Positions 1-8,176 are shown, counted from the stretch's first letter. The stretch is DNA of 64,000 bases from Treponema sp. UBA937 (GCA_002293455.1 DBDH01000114.1:40732-104731), one strand, 5' to 3'. The notes: a model not told the origin generated them from the sequence alone. Translations and numbers: made by a program.

Positions 1-20
1 CCGAGTTTTGCAACAAGCTC
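1..20. repeat. Partial copy of a dispersed hairpin repeat at the window edge
   Basis: The first 20 bases carry CCGAGTTTTGCAA followed by a CTC end, the same right half as the hairpin repeat at 29562-29599 (CCGAGTTTTGCAAGAGGCTC). The matching left half would lie outside the window. Seen directly as a near-match; that it belongs to the same repeat family is an inference. Confidence 0.45.
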
Positions 21-155
21 AGAAGATACAATGAGATTGACAGCAGGCGGGAAAGCGGAAACGTTTGATCAACTGCTGTTTTTAACATGACAGTCAATGC
101 TTTACAGTTAATACTTTTGAGAATATATTAATGTAAGAAAGTGATGGAGAAAGAC

Positions 156-356
156 ATGGAATTAGAATATACCTACTGGGAAGACGGAGACGGTTGGTTC
201 ATTGGTTTCCTTAACATCTGGCCTGATCATTGGACGCAGGGGAAAGGCATTGCTGAACTTGAAGAAATGCTTCTCGATCTCTATGAAATTTATAAGGAAA
301 AACAGACGGAAGAAACATCTGTCCGAAAAACCGGAAAGTTACGAGTTCCGGCATGA
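156..356 (+). CDS. hicB: Short HicB-like antitoxin
   Basis: A 66-residue protein resembling the HicB antitoxin core: the N-terminal strand, a GWFIGFLN segment and an ELEEMLLDLYEIY helix match the small RNase-H-like HicB fold. It lacks the C-terminal DNA-binding domain found in longer HicB proteins. The start chosen is ATG at 156, five bases after GGAG (147-150); GTG at 141 and ATG at 144 are possible but lie on that ribosome site. Its stop overlaps the start of the following hicA by ATGA, so the two are translationally coupled, with antitoxin first. Family assignment rests on this partner as much as on the sequence. Confidence 0.7.
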   Translation: MELEYTYWEDGDGWFIGFLNIWPDHWTQGKGIAELEEMLLDLYEIYKEKQTEETSVRKTGKLRVPA

Positions 357-532
357 AAAGAGGCGAGCTGCTAAAAATCCTCAAAGAACAAGGTTGTGTA
401 TTTCTTAAACATGGCGGAAAACATGATCATTATATTCAACCAAAAACGGGCGTAATAGATTATGTTCCGCGTCATCCTGATATAAGGGAACCTACGGCAT
501 GGAAGATTATAAAAAACCTTTCAAAGGGTTAA
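353..532 (+). CDS. hicA: HicA-family mRNA interferase toxin
   Basis: A 59-residue protein, MKRGELLKILKEQG at the start, with the HicA signature of a conserved glycine pair and histidine (HGGKHDHY, residues 20-27) followed by a short beta hairpin and VPRHPDI. HicA toxins are small double-stranded-RNA-binding-fold ribonucleases that cut mRNA; the histidine is the catalytic residue in the family. ATG at 353 overlaps the hicB stop. The 3' end overlaps the convergent MFS gene by four bases, so the pair sits tightly against it. Length is normal for HicA (about 60), so the gene appears intact. Confidence 0.82.
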   Translation: MKRGELLKILKEQGCVFLKHGGKHDHYIQPKTGVIDYVPRHPDIREPTAWKIIKNLSKG

Positions 533-1686
533 TCGTGATTTAATTTGCAATTTTTTTCGCGGCGCAGGCCGAATATGCAGAGCATCAGCAACATTATGGT
601 AAAACAGCACAGCGCGGGCAGGACAATCAATTTTCCCGCGATAGCGTCGCCTAAAAGACTGACAACCCAGCCCAGAAAAACGGCGCCGAAAGAGCCGGAT
701 GCCATGATAAAGGCAAGGTAGGAACTTGATTTGTCGTTTGCAACAATAGTAGCCCATGAAATGATGGATGCGTAAAACGGAGCGCAGGCGAGTCCGACGA
801 GCGCGGTGCAAACGATGGCAATAGTACCGGATGTAAACATCACCAACAGGTAAGATACGATTCCAAGAATTCCAAAAGGAATGAGAATAGGTATCATTGA
901 AAAACGTTTCAGAAGCACGGTTCCCAGGATCCGCCCCGCAAGCATCATCGTCCAAATGAGGCAGGCCGAAATGATTCCCGATACGTGACCGGCTCCCGTG
1001 GACTCAAAGAGTGTGGGCGTAAGCGACCAGAATCCGATTTCGGCGGCAACGTAGAGAAAAAGGACGGCGGCTCCAAGCATGTACCGTCCTTTTGTAACAT
1101 ACTTCGGAAACTTTTTCAGCGAATGGATGATGCCCACAGAGGCCGTTGTTTCCCGTGTGCCGCGGGAAAAAAGCAGCGCGATGAGTATCAACGCGGCGAG
1201 GACAAGATATACGGGACGCCACATTTGCCAAAAGCTGAACAGCAGAAACAAGAGGGGAACCAAGATCGCGCCGACGGGAAAGACTGTTTGAGTGACGGCA
1301 TTCGCCCGGTGTCCCTGGCCTTCAATCGCGAGAGCCGAACTCGTGATCGAATTTTGCAGGCTGAGCGAAAAAGCTCCTAGGGAAAATACGCAGATAAGCG
1401 CCATCGGATAACTTTGTACGAAAGAAAAACATATCATGGCAGCAAAGCCTATCGCTAAAGAGACACGCCCGATAAATCCGCTGCCGTATTTTTCACAAAA
1501 CATGCCGCCGATAAAACAGGCGAGCGTTGAGCCGATATACTGCATACTCACCAGTATACCCTGCTCTGAAGCACTGAGCGAAAAATCTTCGGTCAGCCTT
1601 GGCGTAACAAGACCGATACTGGTAATTGTCATCGCCGTCAAACACATTTGAAACGACAGTATCGATATCCGGGTTTCTTTCATCAA
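529..1686 (-). CDS. Major facilitator superfamily transporter
   Basis: A 385-residue hydrophobic protein with about twelve membrane segments, typical of MFS permeases. The first helix pair carries the loop motif CEKYGSGFIGR, a variant of the MFS motif between helices 2 and 3. Substrate cannot be told; the overall pattern resembles sugar or drug:proton antiporters (FucP/YcaD-like). ATGATG start follows AAAGGAAC. The gene lies 23 bases downstream of the glycosyltransferase and probably shares its transcript, and it converges on hicA with a four-base overlap. Confidence 0.85.
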   Translation of the reverse strand: MMKETRISILSFQMCLTAMTITSIGLVTPRLTEDFSLSASEQGILVSMQYIGSTLACFIGGMFCEKYGSGFIGRVSLAIGFAAMICFSFVQSYPMALICVFSLGAFSLSLQNSITSSALAIEGQGHRANAVTQTVFPVGAILVPLLFLLFSFWQMWRPVYLVLAALILIALLFSRGTRETTASVGIIHSLKKFPKYVTKGRYMLGAAVLFLYVAAEIGFWSLTPTLFESTGAGHVSGIISACLIWTMMLAGRILGTVLLKRFSMIPILIPFGILGIVSYLLVMFTSGTIAIVCTALVGLACAPFYASIISWATIVANDKSSSYLAFIMASGSFGAVFLGWVVSLLGDAIAGKLIVLPALCCFTIMLLMLCIFGLRREKNCKLNHD

Positions 1687-1709
1687 GTTCCTTTTTTTGC
1701 GGATTAAAT

Positions 1710-2840
1710 TTATCTTACCGTTTCAGTGATAATTTTTAGCGTTTTTTCGGCGCAGCGGTCCCAGGAAAAAGCTTTGGCCCGTTCAAGCCCTTTTGCCTTG
1801 CAGTCCCGGTACGCTTCCCTGTCGGTAGTCAGCGTCACCATCCGATCCGCCATATCTTCCGGATTTAAGGGATCGAAGTAAAGCGCCGCGTGATCGGCGG
1901 CTTCTGGCAAAGAAGCTGCCCGCGCGCACGCAACCGGAACTCCCGATGCCATAGCTTCCAACACGCCCATACCAAAACCTTCGTACATAGAAGGAAAGAC
2001 GGCGATGTCGGCATCGGCGTATAATCCCGGAAGCTCTTCGGCGGAATAATAGCCGGTAAAAAAAATATCCTTTCCGTATTTTGACGCCGCCGCCGCCTGT
2101 TTAACTTTCTCGGCTCCGTGTTTGTCCGATCCCGCCAGAACCAGCCGGTGAGGATGCTTAGACCGCTGCTTGAAAAGTTCAAACGCTTTAATAAGACGGA
2201 TATGGTTTTTTACCGGATGGTCTATCCGTGAAACATAGAGAATATAAGGACGCCGGAAACTTAAAGACTGGGTACGGGCAAGATTTTTTTCACTTCTTGT
2301 TAAAGGACGAAATTTTTCAAGATCGATTCCGTTTGGAATGACTTCGATCTTTGATTCCTTAACGCCGGCAATCTCTATCAATTCCTGCTTAACCCAGCTG
2401 CTTACGGCAATGACCCTGTCGAGTTTCCGCAAAGAGTTGGGAAGAACCATGCGGAGTACGGCCCCTAAATGTTCCCGGATTCTCCACGGTCCCTGGTACG
2501 CGGCCATGTCGTGGACCGTACCGATTGTCGGACAAGGAGAACTTCCCGGCAGCCGTCTATGTGCCGAAGGAAAAAAGCAAGCGTTATATTTTTGTGTTCT
2601 TGCAAATCCTGGGTATTTTAAAATGTGCCATATCGAATTCGCGGTCCATCCGTCAATTGAACACCGGGAAATAAATTCCATATCCGGCGCCGCTTCACTG
2701 TAAGAAAAACTGTCGTAATTCCAGCCGAATAATTCAAAGGGTAAACTTGAAGGAGGAATTCTTTTTAAGATATTGATTAAATATACACCGACTCCCGATT
2801 TCCCGCCGTCGCAATCGAAAGTATCAATCCCTATCTTCAT
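1710..2840 (-). CDS. Family 4 glycosyltransferase
   Basis: A 376-residue GT-B glycosyltransferase of the GT4/RfaB group. The N-terminal half has the glycine-rich loop GGKSGVGVYL, and the C-terminal nucleotide-sugar site shows PSMYEGFGMGVLEAMASG with the E-x7-E pair. It most likely transfers a sugar from a nucleotide donor (mannose or related) onto an envelope glycan or glycolipid on the cytoplasmic side. A strong AGGAGG ribosome site precedes ATG. It is the first gene of a probable two-gene unit with the MFS transporter; no other glycan genes flank it. Confidence 0.88.
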   Translation of the reverse strand: MKIGIDTFDCDGGKSGVGVYLINILKRIPPSSLPFELFGWNYDSFSYSEAAPDMEFISRCSIDGWTANSIWHILKYPGFARTQKYNACFFPSAHRRLPGSSPCPTIGTVHDMAAYQGPWRIREHLGAVLRMVLPNSLRKLDRVIAVSSWVKQELIEIAGVKESKIEVIPNGIDLEKFRPLTRSEKNLARTQSLSFRRPYILYVSRIDHPVKNHIRLIKAFELFKQRSKHPHRLVLAGSDKHGAEKVKQAAAASKYGKDIFFTGYYSAEELPGLYADADIAVFPSMYEGFGMGVLEAMASGVPVACARAASLPEAADHAALYFDPLNPEDMADRMVTLTTDREAYRDCKAKGLERAKAFSWDRCAEKTLKIITETVR

Positions 2841-2993
2841 AATTCCTCCAGAGTTAATACATTCCTATTCAGAAGATACAGACAGATTATCATCTTTGTA
2901 TGATTTCTGCTAGCGGTTTTATAATTCTCTATCCTATATAAATTTATAAAACCGTATTTTTAAAAAATATTTTGCTTTATGGACAAAACACTC

Positions 2994-3056
2994 TTGCGGC
3001 CCAATCTATAGTGTGATATATTAAAAGAAAGAAAAATAAAGCCCCATATCTAGTAG
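2994..3056 (+). promoter_or_regulatory. nrdR operon promoter with two NrdR-box-like sites
   Basis: A -35 TTGCGG (2994-2999), a 17-base spacer and a -10 TATATT (3017-3022) make a sigma-70 promoter. Box 1, GCCCAATCTATAGTGT (2999-3014), fills the spacer and matches the NrdR-box consensus ACACWATATVTWGTGT at 13 of 16 positions. Box 2, GCCCCATATCTAGTAG (3041-3056), matches 11 of 16. Their starts are 42 bases apart, four helical turns, as expected for tandem NrdR boxes. Box 1 would block the polymerase directly. The rest of the 306-base gap 2841-3146 holds only AT-rich sequence and the ribosome site TAGGAG. Confidence 0.68.
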
Positions 3057-3146
3057 GCATCCTGTGGAATTGTGGATAACTGGCATTGTTTCATCAGTTC
3101 GATTGGTTTTGGAAAAATCTTAACTTTTTCTCTATAGGAGCGGTTT

Positions 3147-3608
3147 GTGCGTTGTCCGCATTGCGGTAATTTTGATGACAAAGTAATTGAATCCCGGACT
3201 CTGGCAAACGGGGAAGCTATCCGCCGCAGACGAGAATGCAGCGACTGCGGGTACCGTTTTACGAGTTACGAACGAATTGAAGATAAGCCCTTTATGGTGA
3301 TAAAACGGGACGGGCGCCGGGAACCCTTTGACAGGGAAAAAATTGAACGCGGCGTTCAACGGGCTTTGGAAAAACGTCCGATTTCCCAAATGTCTATCGA
3401 ACAGCTGGTGAATGAAATTGAAGACGCGGCCGCTATCAAAGGAAAAGGAACACATGAAATCGTATCCGATGTAATCGGCGACTTGGTTCTTGAAAAATTG
3501 GGCAGCATCGATAAAGTGGCGTATATCCGTTTTGCGTCGGTCTACCGGCATTTTGAAGGCATCGAAGAGTTTATAAAAGAAATTCAAAATATGGGAGGGA
3601 ATTCGTGA
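3147..3608 (+). CDS. nrdR: Transcriptional repressor NrdR
   Basis: A 153-residue NrdR, close to the usual length. The zinc ribbon is complete: Cys3, Cys6, Cys31 and Cys34 (CPHC ... CSDC). An ATP-cone domain spans roughly residues 46-140, beginning with the FMVIKRDGRREPFDREKIERG region that binds ATP/dATP. NrdR senses dATP/ATP and represses ribonucleotide reductase genes by binding paired NrdR boxes, which are visible upstream, so the operon is probably autoregulated. Start is GTG at 3147 after TAGGAG. Its stop overlaps the nrdD GTG start (GTGA), so translation is coupled to the enzyme it controls. Confidence 0.95.
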   Translation: MRCPHCGNFDDKVIESRTLANGEAIRRRRECSDCGYRFTSYERIEDKPFMVIKRDGRREPFDREKIERGVQRALEKRPISQMSIEQLVNEIEDAAAIKGKGTHEIVSDVIGDLVLEKLGSIDKVAYIRFASVYRHFEGIEEFIKEIQNMGGNS

Positions 3609-5713
3609 AGGAAGATGTTTTTCCTGAATGGGAAATGATGAGGGCTTTTAACAGCGGACAGCCTGTTTTACGTTCTGTGGTCAAACGCTCCGGCGAAATA
3701 GAACAATACGATAGAAAGAAGATTGAAGCCGCCGTTGCCAAGGCTTTTCATGCCGCGAAAGTTGCCGACTCACCGAAGCCGGGAAAGGGAAAGATCGATT
3801 CCATTACGGACCGTGTTGAAGAACTTTTGCATGGGATGATGCTGTCCCGGCATCCGAATTCCATTCCCGCCATCGAAGAAATTCAGGACCTCGTTGAAAC
3901 GGCTTTAATTGAAGCGAAAGAAACCGCCGTAGCAAAAGCCTATATTCTGTATCGCGCGAAGCATGAAGCCATGCGTGACGCGGAAAAACTCATGCTCGAT
4001 ATCGATTCCACAATGGATGGTTATCTCAAGCAATCTGATTGGCGTGTCAACGAAAACGCTAATGTCAATTATTCCCTTGGCGGATTGATTCTTCATAACT
4101 CAGGCAGCATCACCGCGAACTATTGGCTCAAAAATATTTACAGTCCGGAAATTGCCAAAGCCCACCGCGATGCCGATTTCCACATTCACGACCTTTCCAT
4201 GTTTTCCGGGTACTGCGCGGGCTGGTCCCTGCGGCAGCTTATCCTGGAAGGCCTCGGCGGCGTTGCGGATAAAATTACGTCGAAACCGGCAAAGCATCTT
4301 TCCACATTGATGCAGCAGGCCGTTAACTTTCTCGGCTGTCTCCAAAACGAATGGGCCGGCGCTCAGGCTTTCAGCAGCTTCGATACTTACACCGCTCCCT
4401 TTGTCAAAAGGGATAATTTAAGCGACAAGGAAATCCGCCAGTGCCTCCAGAGTTTTATTTTCGGCGTGAATACGCCCAGCCGCTGGGGAAGCCAGGCTCC
4501 TTTTACAAACATCACGCTTGATTGGACCGTTCCCGCCGACCTGAAAGATAAAAAGGCAATTACCGGCGGAGAAGAAATGGACTTTACCTACGGCGACTGC
4601 AAAAGCGAGATGGACAGAATCAATAAAATATTCATCGAGCTTATGCTGGACGGCGACGCCGAAGGCCGGGGATTTCAATATCCCATCCCGACTTATAATA
4701 TCACTTCCGATTTTGATTGGGACAGTGAAAACGCGAAAATCCTTTTTGAAATGACATCTCGTTACGGAACGCCGTATTTCCAAAACTTTGTGAATTCCGA
4801 TCTTGATCCAAGTGACGTACGTTCCATGTGCTGCCGGCTCCAGCTGGACAAGCGGGAACTCCGCAAGCGGGGCGGCGGCCTCTTTGGTTCCGATGAATTA
4901 ACCGGTTCCGTGGGAGTTGTTACCATCAACATGCCGAGAATCGGCTATCTCGCAAAAGATGAAAAAGATTTTTTCCGGCGTTTGGGCAGCCTCATGGAAT
5001 TGGCAAAAGAAAGTTTGATAACCAAGCGGAAGGTCGTAAACCGTCTTTTGGAAGCGGGACTTTTCCCTTACACAAAACGTTATCTCAAAAATCTTGACAG
5101 CCATTTCAATACGATTGGGCTTTGCGGCATGAACGAATGCCTCATAAATTTCTTTGATACAGATGTAACTATCGCCACGGATCAGGGCCGGGATTTTGCC
5201 CTCAAGGTGCTTGAGTTTATGCGGAAGCGGCTTGCCGACTTTCAGGAAGAATGCGGCGAACTCTTTAACCTGGAAGCGACCCCGGCGGAATCTACTTCGT
5301 ACCGTTTGGCAAAACACGATAAAAAGCACTATCCTAAAATCATTACCGCCGGAACGGATGAGCCGTACTATACAAATTCTACGCAGCTTCCCGTCATGCA
5401 GACCGAAGACATTTTTGATGCCCTCGACATGCAGGAAAAGCTTCAAACGGCGTATACCGGCGGAACTGTGTTTCACGCATTCCTTGGGGAATCTATCGAA
5501 GATTGGCGGTCATGCAGAAACCTCGTAAGAACCATCGCTTCCAACTACCGGATTCCTTACTTTACCATTTCGCCGACTTTCTCGGTTTGTCCGGTTCACG
5601 GATATATCCGGGGAGAGCATTTTAATTGTCCTGTCTGCAAACAGGAAAAACAACAATCATTACAGAAGATAACAACAGAACTTGAAAAGGAACTTGCGTT
5701 AGTCGCGAGATAG
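3605..5713 (+). CDS. nrdD: Class III RNR large chain without glycyl-radical domain
   Basis: A 702-residue anaerobic ribonucleoside-triphosphate reductase chain. An ATP cone occupies about residues 20-110. The barrel follows, with Cys204 in GYCAGW (reducing cysteine) and the Cys409/Cys410 pair in RSMCCRLQLD, one of which should be the thiyl-radical cysteine. The zinc site near the end is CPVH (662-665) and CPVC (675-678). A normal NrdD continues into a glycyl-radical loop; this one ends after a 24-residue helical tail at an amber stop. No R-V-x-G-Y motif is present. The missing domain is encoded by the next gene, in the same frame, so the enzyme must be a two-chain assembly. GTG start overlaps the nrdR stop. 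Confidence 0.93.
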   Translation: MKEDVFPEWEMMRAFNSGQPVLRSVVKRSGEIEQYDRKKIEAAVAKAFHAAKVADSPKPGKGKIDSITDRVEELLHGMMLSRHPNSIPAIEEIQDLVETALIEAKETAVAKAYILYRAKHEAMRDAEKLMLDIDSTMDGYLKQSDWRVNENANVNYSLGGLILHNSGSITANYWLKNIYSPEIAKAHRDADFHIHDLSMFSGYCAGWSLRQLILEGLGGVADKITSKPAKHLSTLMQQAVNFLGCLQNEWAGAQAFSSFDTYTAPFVKRDNLSDKEIRQCLQSFIFGVNTPSRWGSQAPFTNITLDWTVPADLKDKKAITGGEEMDFTYGDCKSEMDRINKIFIELMLDGDAEGRGFQYPIPTYNITSDFDWDSENAKILFEMTSRYGTPYFQNFVNSDLDPSDVRSMCCRLQLDKRELRKRGGGLFGSDELTGSVGVVTINMPRIGYLAKDEKDFFRRLGSLMELAKESLITKRKVVNRLLEAGLFPYTKRYLKNLDSHFNTIGLCGMNECLINFFDTDVTIATDQGRDFALKVLEFMRKRLADFQEECGELFNLEATPAESTSYRLAKHDKKHYPKIITAGTDEPYYTNSTQLPVMQTEDIFDALDMQEKLQTAYTGGTVFHAFLGESIEDWRSCRNLVRTIASNYRIPYFTISPTFSVCPVHGYIRGEHFNCPVCKQEKQQSLQKITTELEKELALVAR

Positions 5714-5740
5714 TTGCATAATACATTAGGAGTAAAATAG

Positions 5741-6274
5741 ATGAGAAACCTTGAGGCAATTCAACAGGAATTATCCGCGGCGAGGGAGGCCCTTTCAAAC
5801 GCGGAAGGGACGCCGACGGAAGTTTACAGCCGCATTGTAGGGTATTACCGTTCGGTGCGCAACTGGAACAAGGGAAAGCGTGAGGAATACAAAGAGCGGA
5901 AACTCTTTGATCCTCTGCGCCCGGTTCCGTCTGATGCCGGAAGGGATAATGCTGAGGAACTTCCGGCGCGTCAGGCTTATATCGAGGCAGAAGAACAAAG
6001 CCTGCCGAAAGAAGAAGCATACAGCAATATGATTCTTCTTTTTGTGAGGGCTTCTTGTCCCGCGTGTCCGGGAGCAAAGGATGCCGCGTTCAGGTTAGGG
6101 ATTCCTGTTAGCCTTGTGAACGCGGACACCGACGAAGGATTTGCGGAAGCTGCCAAACGGCAGGTTATGTCCACCCCTACGGCGATTTTTTTAAGCAAGG
6201 ACGGAAGTGAATTAGGCCGCGCGAGAAACGCCGGCGAAATTAAGTCCTTTGCCGCAAAGGCTGCGTCCCTGTAA
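5741..6274 (+). CDS. Separate NrdD glycyl-radical domain fused to a thioredoxin-like domain
   Basis: A 177-residue protein of three parts. Residues 4-22 form a charged amphipathic helix. Residues 24-56 are the NrdD glycyl-radical domain: TEVYSRIVGYYR with the radical glycine at Gly34, then NWNKGKREEYKERK. Residues about 95-177 are a thioredoxin/glutaredoxin-like fold with the active site CPAC (Cys106, Cys109) and the cis-proline loop STPT (Pro146). The likely role is to supply the radical glycine to NrdD after activation by NrdG and to deliver reducing electrons. ATG is preceded by TAGGAG. The gene is in frame with nrdD, ten codons after its stop. Domain assignment is from motifs; the two-chain assembly is inference. 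Confidence 0.88.
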   Translation: MRNLEAIQQELSAAREALSNAEGTPTEVYSRIVGYYRSVRNWNKGKREEYKERKLFDPLRPVPSDAGRDNAEELPARQAYIEAEEQSLPKEEAYSNMILLFVRASCPACPGAKDAAFRLGIPVSLVNADTDEGFAEAAKRQVMSTPTAIFLSKDGSELGRARNAGEIKSFAAKAASL

Positions 6275-6276
6275 GC

Positions 6277-7002
6277 GTGAACAAGACGCTTGCCGCTTTA
6301 CGGAAAACAAGCCTGGCAGATTATCCCGGAAAGATCAGCGCCGTGTTGTTCTTTCCGGGCTGTAATCTTTCCTGCCCCTGGTGCCATAACCCCGGCCTTG
6401 CCCGCGGACAAATTGAAGACGGCGTTCCGCTTGATGAAATTTTAGCTTTTCTGGAGAAGCGGAAAAAGGTTCTTGAAGCCGTGGTTCTCAGCGGAGGAGA
6501 AGCGGCGCTTTATACCGGCCTGCCCGGTCTCATTACATCGATTAAGAAGATTCCGCTTCTCGTAAAACTCGATACGAACGGAACCCGGCCGGAAATGTTG
6601 GAACATCTTTTTGAAAATCCTTTAACAAGACCCGATTATGTTGCGCTCGATGTAAAACTTCCGCCGGCGCGATACGGCGAATTGGAAAGAAATCATTCCG
6701 GAAATGCGGAAAACGATATTGGTGACTCCCTCAAGAAAAGCGCCGCCCTTATTTCTCAATATAACATCGAACATGAGTTCCGTACCTTGATACTTCCCAA
6801 CAACTATCTTGCCGATGCCGACATTGACGCGATGGCTCAGTTAGTCGATAACGCTCCCTGGATATTCCGTTCTTTTGTACCAGGCAACTGCCTTGATGAA
6901 ACATGGAACATATTCCCAAAAACATCTCCTGATGAACATCATCCCCTTATTCAAAAAGCGAAAGCTCTGGGGAAGAATATCGTTTTTTATGAAGCAAAAT
7001 AA
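6277..7002 (+). CDS. nrdG: Anaerobic RNR activating radical SAM protein
   Basis: A 241-residue radical SAM activase. The [4Fe-4S] cysteines are Cys29, Cys33 and Cys36 in CNLSCPWC, and a VLSGGEA segment is the GGE motif binding S-adenosylmethionine. It generates the glycyl radical on the class III RNR, here presumably on Gly34 of the protein encoded just upstream. It is longer than E. coli NrdG (154) and resembles the NrdG2/pyruvate-formate-lyase-activase-like form seen with Thermotoga-type NrdD. Start is GTG at 6277, two bases after the preceding stop, so it depends on coupled translation. Confidence 0.9.
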   Translation: MNKTLAALRKTSLADYPGKISAVLFFPGCNLSCPWCHNPGLARGQIEDGVPLDEILAFLEKRKKVLEAVVLSGGEAALYTGLPGLITSIKKIPLLVKLDTNGTRPEMLEHLFENPLTRPDYVALDVKLPPARYGELERNHSGNAENDIGDSLKKSAALISQYNIEHEFRTLILPNNYLADADIDAMAQLVDNAPWIFRSFVPGNCLDETWNIFPKTSPDEHHPLIQKAKALGKNIVFYEAK

Positions 7003-7096
7003 ATCTCTTTCAAAACTTCGCGGAAAGGATTACGCTTAATATAAAGTTATATTTTTAAACTTTAAAAATTTATAAGCATAAAAAAGGAGAATCAAA

Positions 7097-7984
7097 ATGA
7101 ATAATCAGCAATTGGAACGGATGCACCAGGGGAAAGGCTTTATCGCAGCCCTGGACCAGAGCGGAGGAAGTACTCCCGGCGCCCTGGAGCAGTATGGAAT
7201 CGGCAAAGACCAGTACAAAAACGATGATGAGATGTTCGGAAAAATTCATGAAATGCGAACCAGAGTTATCACCGCCTCTGCTTTTTCTTCCCAATACATT
7301 CTTGGGGCTATTATGTTTGAAGGAACAATGGACCGGGACATCAACGGGAAAGCTTCCGCGGAATTTCTCTGGAAGGAAAAAGGAATTGTTCCTTTCCTGA
7401 AAATCGATAAAGGGATGGAAGAAAAACAAGACGGCGTCCGTATCATGAAATCTCTTCCTCAACTGAAAACCTTGCTGGATAAGGCGAATGCCAATGGAAT
7501 CTTTGGAACAAAAATGCGTTCCGTTATTTTGCAGGCAAATTCCGCGGGAATAAAACGTATCGTGGAACAGCAGTTTGAATTTGCTTTGCGGATTGCTGAA
7601 GCGGGTCTTGTTCCCATCATCGAGCCGGAAGTAGATATTCACAGCCCTGACAAAAAAAAAGCGGAAGATATGCTTCTTCGCGAACTGCTGGCATCTCTTA
7701 AGAAAATCGGAAAAGACACAAAGGTAATGTTCAAACTGTCGATACCTTCCCAAACAGATTTGTATCATCCTTTGATGGCAGATTCGCGGGTTGTCCGGGT
7801 GCTTGCTTTATCCGGCGGTTACAGCCGAGACGAAGCCAATACACTGTTGGCTCTGAACAAGGGAATGATCGCCAGTTTTTCCCGCGCTCTTCTGGACGGT
7901 CTTAAGGCTCAAATGAGTGATAAGGAATTCGACGAAACGCTTGAGAAATCCATCAAGTCTATTTATTCCGCTTCTATAACATAA
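7097..7984 (+). CDS. fda: Class I fructose-bisphosphate aldolase
   Basis: A 295-residue Schiff-base aldolase of the staphylococcal/spirochete class I type. ALDQSGGSTPG (residues 16-26) and the FKLSIP lysine region (about residue 215, the Schiff-base lysine) are typical, as is LALSGGYSRDEAN near the end, which binds phosphate. It cleaves fructose 1,6-bisphosphate to the two triose phosphates in glycolysis, in the cytoplasm. A strong AAGGAG ribosome site lies eight bases before ATG. The 94-base gap from nrdG is AT-rich and could hold its own promoter; it looks like a separate unit. Confidence 0.92.
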   Translation: MNNQQLERMHQGKGFIAALDQSGGSTPGALEQYGIGKDQYKNDDEMFGKIHEMRTRVITASAFSSQYILGAIMFEGTMDRDINGKASAEFLWKEKGIVPFLKIDKGMEEKQDGVRIMKSLPQLKTLLDKANANGIFGTKMRSVILQANSAGIKRIVEQQFEFALRIAEAGLVPIIEPEVDIHSPDKKKAEDMLLRELLASLKKIGKDTKVMFKLSIPSQTDLYHPLMADSRVVRVLALSGGYSRDEANTLLALNKGMIASFSRALLDGLKAQMSDKEFDETLEKSIKSIYSASIT

Positions 7985-8004
7985 AAGTTATATGCATGAC
8001 CGCT

Positions 8005-8029
8005 GTTTCAAAAACCGGATTTTTGAAAC
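8005..8029 (+). terminator. Perfect stem-loop after fda
   Basis: GTTTCAAAAA, loop CCGGA, TTTTTGAAAC: a perfect ten-base-pair stem 20 bases after the aldolase stop. It has no separate U-tract, the T-run being part of the stem, so it may be a weak terminator or a 3'-end protecting hairpin for the fda transcript. Confidence 0.5.
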
Positions 8030-8101
8030 GTATGAAGCTGACATTTCATCGGCGATTTAAGAGTAGATCGAGGGGATTATATTCAAATCGAATAATCCTG
8101 C

Positions 8102-8176
8102 GACGATAAACCATCGGCCCACTGGGAACACACCATCGCCATTTTTGATGATCATACGGAAATCCTGACAGAGTAG
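8102..8176 (+). pseudogene. 3'-terminal relic of a second methionine aminopeptidase gene
   Basis: The frame from 8102 reads DDKPSAHWEHTIAIFDDHTE then ILTE and a stop, 24 codons. The intact map gene at 21695-22447 ends in the same residues apart from one change (FHDH there, FDDH here). Nucleotide differences are almost all at third codon positions, so the relic came from a paralogue that had been under protein-level selection, not from a recent copy of the resident gene. Upstream of 8102 the frame meets a stop at 8093-8095 and the similarity ends, marking a deletion breakpoint. Confidence 0.8.

Noticed and set aside
3605..6274. NrdD split as a sequencing frameshift
   Set aside because: Both halves are in the same frame, separated by two stops and a ribosome site, so no single base error would join them.
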